Positions 1 to 6,051 of a DNA stretch of 15,892 nt are shown here, piece by piece. A program made the translations under genes and the position numbers. Source of the stretch: Bacteroidaceae bacterium (GTDB lineage: Bacteria; Bacteroidota; Bacteroidia; Bacteroidales; Bacteroidaceae); assembly GCA_900772575.1 (NCBI GenBank), contig CAAHEN010000246.1:1-15892 (forward strand), in the 5' to 3' direction. The notes under the pieces were generated by a model. That model saw only the letters and a program-made list of their open reading frames with translations, ran no database searches and had not been told where the DNA came from. The stretch's first letter is position 1. Each line of letters begins with the position of its first letter.

Positions 1-48
1 ATCAACTTCGACACGCCGAAGGACAGGTTCTACCAGAACTTTCCCTAA
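1..48 (+). CDS. 3' end of an unidentified protein gene (partial)
   Basis: Frame 1 is open from the window edge and ends at the TAA at 46-48, giving 15 residues that finish ...KDRFYQNFP. The stop overlaps a promoter-like TAACTTTG and non-coding sequence follows, which fits the end of a gene. Too little is present to name a family. The aromatic-rich end would suit an outer-membrane or secreted protein, but that is only a guess. Confidence 0.35.
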   Translation: MNFDTPKDRFYQNFP

Positions 49-125
49 CTTTGCATTTGCTGTTGGACTCTACAGTTACTCTCTAACCCCCTTGTTTACA
101 ACCTTCTTGCTCCAATCCGCTCTAA

Positions 126-241
126 CTCTCGGTTTTTATCCTTATCTTTGCATAAGATAGGCTGCACCTCGGAAGTAAAAATGAGACTTCGTCTTATTTT
201 GTATTTCTCTCGGTTTGCACTACCTTTGCATCAAATAGGCT
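126..241 (+). repeat. Imperfect direct repeat containing promoter boxes
   Basis: Two copies of a 35-38 bp unit lie about 80 bp apart, at 126-163 and 207-241. Both begin CTCTCGGTTT, contain a TAnnTTTG box followed by GCAT, and end ATAGGCT; the first has 3 extra bases in the middle. The duplicated unit therefore includes the promoter -7 element. I recall similar CTCGG...CTTTGCA segments upstream of genes in Prevotella genomes, but cannot verify that here. Confidence 0.55.
198..228 (+). promoter_or_regulatory. Bacteroidota-type promoter for dsbD
   Basis: A TTTG -33 box at 198-201 and a perfect TAnnTTTG -7 box (TACCTTTG, 221-228) are separated by 19 bp, the usual arrangement for the Bacteroidota primary sigma factor. 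Transcription would start near 235, leaving a leader of roughly 115 nt before the dsbD ATG at 350. The -7-like boxes at 46-53 and 143-150 have no clear -33 partner and may be secondary starts. Confidence 0.6.
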
Positions 242-349
242 TGGGCCCAGCAACCGAAGCAAACTTCATTTTCATCGCTGAGCCATGTGGCCATCTTTGT
301 CTGTCAAAAAACAACACCGCTGTGGCGACCCAGCCACGCTCTCCAAGAA

Positions 350-2395
350 ATGAAACGCATCACATCACTCCTGCTCCTGCTCCTGGCCGTCTGCCTCACC
401 GCAGCGGCACAGGCTGACTTCACAGTCAACTACAAGCGCGTCAGCCCCACCGAACTGGACATCGTGTTCACCGGAAAGATACGCGCCGGCTGGCATGTCT
501 ATGCCGCTCACGTCGAGCCCGGCGGCCCCAATCCCACGACCTTCGGCGTCGACAAATTGGAGGGTGCCAAGCTCAAAGGCGGACTCCGCGAGGGGCCGGG
601 CAAGAAGGTGGCTTACGACGAAATCTTCGAGATGAACGTGGGGGCCTATGAGGGGACGGCGACATTCACGCAGCGCATTGAACTGACAGCCAAGCACTAT
701 GTCATCGAGGGCTATCTCGACTACCAGGCCTGCGGCGACGGGCAGTGCACCGTCGGCAAGAGTGAGGTGCGCCGCAGCGGCGACGACGGGCCAGCCGCTG
801 CCACCGTCCAAACGGCTGCACCCGCCGGCGAGACCGCACCCGACGGGGGACAGCCCGCCACAACGGCTACGGCAAACACCGCTCTGACCGACAGCCTGCC
901 GGCCGACACAACCGTCGCCGCCGCACCGACAGCCGCCGACACCGCTGCCGCCGGGACGTGGTGGAAACCTGTGGTCAAGGAACTGCGCGACATGGGCGGC
1001 ACAGACGCCAACGTGGCCAACATGGCGCTGTGGTATGTCTTCATACTCGGTTTCGTGGGTGGACTGGTGGCCCTGTGCACCCCTTGCGTATGGCCCATCA
1101 TCCCCATGACCGTCAGCTTCTTCCTCAAGCGTTCGAAAGACCGTCGCCGCGGTATCCGCGACGCCATACTCTACGGCGTCTCCATCGTGATCATCTACGT
1201 GGCCTTGGGCCTGATCATCACCTCGATATTCGGTGCCAACGCCCTCAACGACCTCTCCACCAACGCCGTGTTCAACATCATCTTCTTCCTGATGCTGATC
1301 GTCTTTGCGGCGAGCTTCTTCGGGGGCTTTGAGATCACGCTGCCCTCGTCGTGGGGCAATGCCGTCGACAACAAGGCGGGCAACACCACCGGCCTGCTGA
1401 GCATCTTCCTCATGGCCTTCACGCTCTCGCTCGTCAGTTTCTCATGCACCGGCCCCATCATCGGTTTCCTGCTCGTCGAGGCCAGTACGGCGGGCGGCTC
1501 TGCCATAGCCCCAACCATCGGCATGCTCGGCTTCGCCCTGGCCCTCGCCCTGCCCTTCACGCTGTTCGCCCTCTTCCCCACATGGCTGAAGAGCGCCCCA
1601 AAGAGCGGGGGCTGGCTCAATGTGGTCAAGGTGAACCTGGGCTTCCTCGAACTCGCCTTTGCGCTGAAGTTCCTCTCCGTGGCCGACCAGGCCTATGGCT
1701 GGGGACTGCTGGACCGCGAGACCTTCCTGGCCCTCTGGATTGCCCTCTTCGGGCTGCTGGGCTTCTACCTGCTGGGCAAAATCAAATTTCCGCACGACGA
1801 CGGCGACGGACGCGTCAGCGTGCCCCGCTTCTTCCTGGCCCTTGGGTCGCTGGCCTTTGCCGTCTATATGGTGCCCGGACTGTGGGGGGCCCCGCTGAAG
1901 GCTGTCAGTGCCTTCGCACCCCCGATGAGCACGCAGGACTTCAACCTCGATCCGGTCAAGGTGGAGGCCCACTTCAAAGACTATGACCTCGGCATGGCCT
2001 ATGCCCGGCAAAACGGAAAACCTGTCATCATCGACTTCACGGGCTTCGGCTGCGTCAACTGCCGCAAGATGGAGACCGCCGTCTGGCACGATGCCAAGGT
2101 GCGCGACCTGCTGATGAAAGACTATGTGCTCATCTCTCTCTATGTCGACGACAAGACGCCGTTGCCCGAGACCATGACCGTCAATGAAAATAGCCGCGAA
2201 ACCCGCCTGCGCACCGTCGGCGACAAGTGGAGCTACCTCCAGCGCATGAAGTTTGGCGCCAACGCGCAGCCCTTCTACGTCCTGCTCGACAACACCGGCC
2301 AGCCAATGGCTCCGGCCTACACCTACGATGAGAGCGTGGATCACTTTGTACAGTTCCTCAAGCTCGGTCTGGAGCGTTACGCGGCCCAGCGCTGA
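350..2395 (+). CDS. dsbD: Thiol:disulfide interchange protein DsbD
   Basis: Inner-membrane reductase that passes electrons from cytoplasmic thioredoxin to periplasmic thiol proteins. The chosen start (ATG 350) begins directly with a signal peptide (MKRITSLL..., cleavage near AQA-DF); an upstream in-frame ATG at 287 would add 21 residues that spoil it. The 681 aa show all three DsbD modules. The N-terminal periplasmic domain (about 24-140) has a C-x4-C pair at C128/C133. An A/T/P-rich flexible linker spans about 145-200. The membrane domain (about 225-520) has CTPC at C243/C246 and the partner C366 in SFSCTGP. The C-terminal thioredoxin-like domain has GCVNC at C568/C571. All redox cysteines are present, so it should be active. 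The methyltransferase-like gene 36 bp downstream is probably on the same transcript. The family call is very secure. Confidence 0.95.
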   Translation: MKRITSLLLLLLAVCLTAAAQADFTVNYKRVSPTELDIVFTGKIRAGWHVYAAHVEPGGPNPTTFGVDKLEGAKLKGGLREGPGKKVAYDEIFEMNVGAYEGTATFTQRIELTAKHYVIEGYLDYQACGDGQCTVGKSEVRRSGDDGPAAATVQTAAPAGETAPDGGQPATTATANTALTDSLPADTTVAAAPTAADTAAAGTWWKPVVKELRDMGGTDANVANMALWYVFILGFVGGLVALCTPCVWPIIPMTVSFFLKRSKDRRRGIRDAILYGVSIVIIYVALGLIITSIFGANALNDLSTNAVFNIIFFLMLIVFAASFFGGFEITLPSSWGNAVDNKAGNTTGLLSIFLMAFTLSLVSFSCTGPIIGFLLVEASTAGGSAIAPTIGMLGFALALALPFTLFALFPTWLKSAPKSGGWLNVVKVNLGFLELAFALKFLSVADQAYGWGLLDRETFLALWIALFGLLGFYLLGKIKFPHDDGDGRVSVPRFFLALGSLAFAVYMVPGLWGAPLKAVSAFAPPMSTQDFNLDPVKVEAHFKDYDLGMAYARQNGKPVIIDFTGFGCVNCRKMETAVWHDAKVRDLLMKDYVLISLYVDDKTPLPETMTVNENSRETRLRTVGDKWSYLQRMKFGANAQPFYVLLDNTGQPMAPAYTYDESVDHFVQFLKLGLERYAAQR

Positions 2396-2431
2396 CCCGC
2401 GCTGACTGCCAACCATGCTGTGTCCTGACGC

Positions 2432-3058
2432 ATGAGCCTCAGCTACGTCGCCACACTGCCCCGCCGGCTCGCCGTCTGGCTGTGCCGCTTCCGACAGCGC
2501 CGTGGCTACGGCATACATTCCCCCTTTGCCTTCGGCTTTGTCACCGGCGTCGTCTATGAGCGTGGCGCCTATTATGCCTATGCCGAGCTCCACGCCGCCC
2601 GTCGCGGCACCGCTGCGGCACTCCGCGAATGCGACGACTGCCTGCTCCTGCGCCTGGCCAACGCCGTACAGCCGCGCCGCGCCCTCGTCTGGGGCAAGCG
2701 AACCGCGCTCACACTGCGCTATCTGAAGGCGGGGTGTCCGGGCTGTGACTACCTCCAAGTGACTGCCACAGAAACGACGCCGCCCGCCCAGGCCGTGGCC
2801 GGTGCCGCACCGGTAGACCTGCTCTACGTCGACGATGCCAAGGCGTGGTCCGCCTTGGTCTGGGCCGCCATTGGCCACGCGGGGCCGAAGGCTTGCTTCG
2901 TGATTCGCCACATCCACCGCGACCGGACAGCGCGAAGCGCATGGCGCCGCTTCTGTCGCGATGAGCGCGTGCGCGTCAGCTTCGACCTCTACGACTTCGG
3001 CATCGCTTTCTTCGAGTCCCGGCTCAACAAGCAGGACTACACCGTCAACTACTTCTGA
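2432..3058 (+). CDS. Methyltransferase-fold family protein, possibly degenerate
   Basis: The 208-aa product resembles a Bacteroidota family usually annotated as class I SAM-dependent methyltransferase. Family-like marks are the N-terminal YGIHSPFAF (26-34), followed by YY, and the C-terminal stretch with FDLYDFGIAFF (184-194), Q-x-Y and a final VNYF. The central VDLLYVDD (128-135) fits the strand-4 acidic motif. The glycine-rich SAM motif I expected near residue 86 reads LVWGKRTALT, without the G-x-G pattern, so catalytic methyl transfer is uncertain. It starts 36 bp after dsbD with no visible promoter or terminator between, which suggests co-transcription. Substrate unknown. The family call rests on remembered motifs; the loss of activity is inference. 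Confidence 0.7.
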   Translation: MSLSYVATLPRRLAVWLCRFRQRRGYGIHSPFAFGFVTGVVYERGAYYAYAELHAARRGTAAALRECDDCLLLRLANAVQPRRALVWGKRTALTLRYLKAGCPGCDYLQVTATETTPPAQAVAGAAPVDLLYVDDAKAWSALVWAAIGHAGPKACFVIRHIHRDRTARSAWRRFCRDERVRVSFDLYDFGIAFFESRLNKQDYTVNYF

Positions 3059-3180
3059 ACCAACCACCAAACAGTGAGGCAACACCGCCATCGCAAGATG
3101 GGTTCGTGATGCGGAAAAGCATTTTTCACACGCTACGGAAAAATAAATCCGGCTTCCACCCCTATATGATAGAAAAATAG

Positions 3181-3188
3181 TATTTTTG
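3181..3188 (+). promoter_or_regulatory. -7 promoter box for the DUF2795 gene
   Basis: TATTTTTG is a perfect TAnnTTTG box 37 bp before the ATG at 3226, implying a leader of about 30 nt. No convincing TTTG -33 box is seen 19-21 bp upstream. Confidence 0.5.
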
Positions 3189-3225
3189 CGCCCGCAATAA
3201 AAACCGAACAAACAGAATATCGACT

Positions 3226-3447
3226 ATGTACTGGACGCTAGAACTTGCTTCAAAACTGGAAGACGCTCCTTGGCCCGCCACGAAGGACGAACTCATTGAC
3301 TATGCCATGCGCTCCGGCGCTCCGATGGAAGTGGTTGAGAACCTTCAGGAGCTTGAGGACGAGGGCGAAATCTATGAGACCATCGAGGACGTATGGCCTG
3401 ACTACCCGACCAAGGAGGATTTCCTCTTCAACGAGGACGAATACTGA
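3226..3447 (+). CDS. DUF2795 domain-containing small protein
   Basis: A 73-aa acidic protein matching the DUF2795 pattern: an N-terminal helix (LASKLEDAPWPATKDELIDYA), a G-A/S-P turn, and a second helix (VVENLQELEDE). The C-terminus is very acidic and aromatic (ending FNEDEY). The family is a small helical domain of unknown function found in many bacteria; Bacteroidota encode it as a stand-alone cytoplasmic protein. It has its own -7 box upstream and converges on hisS across a strong hairpin. No catalytic residues are evident. Confidence 0.85.
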   Translation: MYWTLELASKLEDAPWPATKDELIDYAMRSGAPMEVVENLQELEDEGEIYETIEDVWPDYPTKEDFLFNEDEY

Positions 3448-3573
3448 TTCAGCCCCCTCGAGGACACGCCGTGCCTCGTCGCCCTTGTTTCCCCGTGTTC
3501 AAGTGGCACAAAGATAACCCCACCTGCCACCACTTGATGGGTGACCACAAGAGTCCCCCAATGTGGCATTGAA

Positions 3574-3621
3574 AAACGATGTCCCCCCCATGAGCCGCGC
3601 GCTCATGGGGGGACATCGTTT
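3574..3621. terminator. Strong bidirectional hairpin between converging genes
   Basis: The arms AAACGATGTCC...ATGAGC (3574-3595) and GCTCAT...GGACATCGTTT (3601-3621) pair over about 21 bp around a CGCGC loop, with one bulged C (seven C against six G). A-rich and T-rich edges flank the stem on both strands. It sits between the 3' ends of the DUF2795 gene and hisS, as expected of a shared terminator. A weaker inverted repeat (CAAGTGG 3500-3506 / CCACTTG 3530-3536) lies just upstream. Confidence 0.75.
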
Positions 3622-3645
3622 CTACACTATAATAGTAGATTGTTC

Positions 3646-5010
3646 CTATCCTTTGATCTCGGCGATAACTTCGCCGACAGTCAGTGACCGCTGGTCACCG
3701 GTGGCCATATTCTTAAGTGCGACGCGGCCCTCGGCCATTTCAGACTCGCCGACGAGTGCCACATAGGGCACGTGGTGGGCGTTGGCATAGCCCATCTGTT
3801 TTTTCATTTTGACACTGTCCGGGTAGACCTCCGTGGCAATGCCTGCCGCACGCGTCTGTGCGGCCAGCTGCAGGCAGTGGGCTGCCTCGGCCTCGCCGAA
3901 GTTGATGAAAAGCAGCTGCACACCGCCACAGGCTGTGGCAGGATAGAGGTCGAGCTGGCCCAGCACGTCATAGATGCGATCGGCACCGAAGGAGATACCG
4001 ACGCCGCTCAGGCCGGGCAGACCGAAAATGCCGGTCAGGTTGTCGTAACGGCCCCCACCGGTGATACTGCCTATCTCAACATCGAGCGCCTTCACCTCGA
4101 AAATGCAACCGGTGTAATAGTTGAGTCCGCGGGCCAGGGTGAGGTCGAGCTCTATGGCATTGTGCAGACCGGCACCGCTGAGCGCGTCGAGCACGTAGGC
4201 CACTTCATCAACGCCATTGACGCCCACTTCTGAGGCGGACAGGACGCGGTGCATGGTGGCCAGTTTCTCGCTGTTGGTTCCCTTGAGGGCGATGATGGGC
4301 TGCAGTTTGTCGATGGCGGCCTCGTCGAGTCCGGCGTCGCGGAGCTCAGCGTTGACATTATCGAGCCCAATCTTATCCAGCTTGTCGATGGCCACGGTGA
4401 TATCGACGATCTTGTCGGCGGCGCCGATAATCTCGGCGATGCCCGTGAGTATCTTCCGGTTGTTGATTTTGATGCAGACGCGGATGCCGAAACGGGTGAA
4501 CACCTCATCTACGATCTGCATCAGCTCCACCTCGTTGAGCAGCGAGTCTGAGCCCACAATGTCGGCATCGCACTGGTAGAACTCACGGTAACGGCCCTTC
4601 TGGGGGCGGTCGGCACGCCACACCGGCTGTATCTGGTAGCGCTTGAAGGGCATCTGCAACTCCTCACGGTGCTGCACGACATAGCGGGCGAATGGCACAG
4701 TCAGGTCATAGCGCAGGCCCTTCTCGCAAAAGCGAGCGGCGAGTTGCGCCGACGATTTCTCGGCATATTCCTCAGCCGGCACCGTGTGGCGGAAGTCGCC
4801 CGAGTTGAGTATCTTGAAAAGCAGTTTGTCACCCTCCTCACCATACTTGCCCATGAGTGTCGAGAGGTTTTCCATCGCCGGCGTCTCGATCTGCCTGAAA
4901 CCGTAGAGGGCATAGACCTCCCGGATGGTGTTGAATATATAGTTGCGCTTGGCCATTTCTTCAGGGCCAAAGTCTCGTGTTCCCTTGGGGATGCTCGGTT
5001 TCTGTGCCAT
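3646..5010 (-). CDS. hisS: Histidyl-tRNA synthetase
   Basis: Class II aminoacyl-tRNA synthetase that charges tRNA-His in the cytoplasm. At 454 aa it has normal bacterial length. Visible marks: N-terminal PKGTRDF (8-14), motif 1 around IETPAMENL (41-49), motif 2 as RADRPQKGRYREFYQCD (132-148), the histidine-specific LARGLNYYTG (292-301), and motif 3 from TGGGRYDNL to GISFGADRIYDVL (317-350). A C-terminal anticodon-binding domain starts near residue 362 (GVQLLFINFG). The start at 5010 gives the standard MAQKPSIPKGTRDF opening and lies about 43 bp downstream of a TAATTTTG box. The gene ends facing the DUF2795 gene across a shared hairpin. Confidence 0.97.
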   Translation of the reverse strand: MAQKPSIPKGTRDFGPEEMAKRNYIFNTIREVYALYGFRQIETPAMENLSTLMGKYGEEGDKLLFKILNSGDFRHTVPAEEYAEKSSAQLAARFCEKGLRYDLTVPFARYVVQHREELQMPFKRYQIQPVWRADRPQKGRYREFYQCDADIVGSDSLLNEVELMQIVDEVFTRFGIRVCIKINNRKILTGIAEIIGAADKIVDITVAIDKLDKIGLDNVNAELRDAGLDEAAIDKLQPIIALKGTNSEKLATMHRVLSASEVGVNGVDEVAYVLDALSGAGLHNAIELDLTLARGLNYYTGCIFEVKALDVEIGSITGGGRYDNLTGIFGLPGLSGVGISFGADRIYDVLGQLDLYPATACGGVQLLFINFGEAEAAHCLQLAAQTRAAGIATEVYPDSVKMKKQMGYANAHHVPYVALVGESEMAEGRVALKNMATGDQRSLTVGEVIAEIKG

Positions 5011-5052
5011 GTGTCTCAGAGTGATATGGTGTTTGGTTTATCTGTGTGGGTG

Positions 5053-5060
5053 CAAAATTA
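5053..5060 (-). promoter_or_regulatory. -7 promoter box for hisS
   Basis: On the minus strand this reads TAATTTTG, a perfect TAnnTTTG box, in the 97-bp gap between the Rpn gene and hisS. The leader to the ATG at 5010 would be about 37 nt. No clear -33 TTTG is present at the right spacing. Confidence 0.5.
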
Positions 5061-5107
5061 CGAAGTTTTTCCCGTCCCGCATACATCTCCATCCGCACAT
5101 GTGGCAC

Positions 5108-6004
5108 TCACAGCGCCTCGATGTCCTCGACGGTCAGGTCGGTGAGGGCTGAAATCTGGTCATAGGGCAGGCCCGCCGCTTTCATCTTCAAGGCTGTGGC
5201 CCTGATGCCCTCGGCTATTCCCTCAGCCATTCCCTCAGCACGGCCCTCGGCGTGTCCCTCGGCACGGCTGGCCCTGTCCCTCATCTCCAGCACATTGTTC
5301 CAGTCGCGGTAGGCCTTGAGGCTCTCCTCGTACTGGGCCCGCTGGCTCTCCGTGAAGTTGGCGACCTCTGCCGTGCGAAACAACTGGTGGAACACTTTCT
5401 GCTGGAGCTCGACGGGACGGTCGAGCAGCCGAGTCAGGTTCTTGAGCACGTACATCCACTTGTCGAGGAAGGTGGTGCAGGAGGAGATGTCCTTCCGGAA
5501 CTTGGGCATCTCAAGATAGACGAACGTCAGCTTGTCGTAGAACACCTTCTCGCTCGTCGTGTCAACGAGCTTGACCTCGTGGTGGTACTGGGGACTGTCG
5601 TCGAACGTGAAGTCCAAAATGCCAACTGTGTAGATGGCTGACAGGTTGAAGTCCCACTTCTCACCCCTGACGGCCTGGTCGCGGATGGGGAAGGAGGCGT
5701 AGTAGATGCTGCGGTCGATGAAGAACTCTTGGATCTCGCGCTGCATCTCGACGATGAACTGTTCGCCGCTCTCACTCACACAATAGACGTCGAACACGGC
5801 ACGGCGGTCGTCGAGCGTGTCGCAGAGACGTTCCACGTTCTTGTAGGTGATGTCGCGGATCGGCGACGGCAGGTGCAGCAGGGCATTGAGGAAACCGATG
5901 AGCAGTTCCTTGTTCACCTCGGTGCCGAACAGCCACTTGAAACCGAAGTCCGTATAGGGATTGACGTAGCGCCCAGTGCGCGGACGCTCTGACAGAAGGG
6001 TCAT
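5108..6004 (-). CDS. Rpn family recombination-promoting nuclease / PDDEXK putative transposase
   Basis: The 298 aa match the PDDEXK_2 / Rpn family: conserved NPYTDFGFKWLFG (15-27), then the nuclease core with D72 in VFDVYC and E86-x-Q88 in FIVEMQ. Next comes the family block QEFFIDRSIYYASFPIRDQ (92-110) and VGILDFTF. Family members are DNA endonucleases linked to RecA-independent recombination, and the expected catalytic D and E-x-Q are present. The C-terminus has four-residue AEGx repeats (about 246-268) and ends in a helical DLTVEDIEAL tail common in this family. It sits 47 bp downstream of rnr in the same direction and may share its transcript. No terminal inverted repeats flank it, so it is not visibly a mobile element. 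Confidence 0.85.
   Translation of the reverse strand: MTLLSERPRTGRYVNPYTDFGFKWLFGTEVNKELLIGFLNALLHLPSPIRDITYKNVERLCDTLDDRRAVFDVYCVSESGEQFIVEMQREIQEFFIDRSIYYASFPIRDQAVRGEKWDFNLSAIYTVGILDFTFDDSPQYHHEVKLVDTTSEKVFYDKLTFVYLEMPKFRKDISSCTTFLDKWMYVLKNLTRLLDRPVELQQKVFHQLFRTAEVANFTESQRAQYEESLKAYRDWNNVLEMRDRASRAEGHAEGRAEGMAEGIAEGIRATALKMKAAGLPYDQISALTDLTVEDIEAL
5207..5266 (-). repeat. Five 12-bp tandem units coding AEGx in the Rpn gene
   Basis: Five consecutive 12-bp units of the form (G/T)CCCTC(A/G)GC... on the plus strand begin at 5207, 5219, 5231, 5243 and 5255. They encode the AEG(H/R/M/I) repeat near the C-terminus of the Rpn protein. Copies differ mainly in the last two or three bases. Such in-frame repeats can change copy number by slippage without breaking the frame. 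Confidence 0.8.
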
Positions 6005-6051
6005 AGGAATCTGTTTTTTATTGATGGGATGGGATGGGGTGGGTCACCCGG

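Larger units (their letters stand above)
49..349. other. Leader / intergenic region upstream of dsbD
   Basis: This stretch of about 300 bp holds no convincing gene. It carries three perfect TAnnTTTG -7 boxes on the plus strand, at 46-53 (overlapping the upstream stop), 143-150 and 221-228. It also has a partly duplicated segment (126-163 and 207-241) and a hairpin with arms 178-187 and 191-200 around a TTC loop. The short ORF at 148-417 lacks family features and overlaps the dsbD signal peptide in another frame. Confidence 0.6.

Noticed and set aside
287..349. Upstream in-frame ATG extending dsbD by 21 residues
   Set aside because: The extension is not signal-like, while ATG 350 opens directly into a normal signal peptide.
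148..417. 89-codon frame upstream of dsbD
   Set aside because: It runs through the duplicated promoter unit and overlaps dsbD in another frame, with no family features.
1442..3211. 589-codon open frame on the minus strand
   Set aside because: It lies antisense to dsbD and the methyltransferase-like gene, shows no family features, and arises from GC-rich codon bias.
5108..6004. Annotating the Rpn gene as an insertion sequence
   Set aside because: No terminal inverted repeats or target duplications are visible around it; only the protein family suggests mobility.
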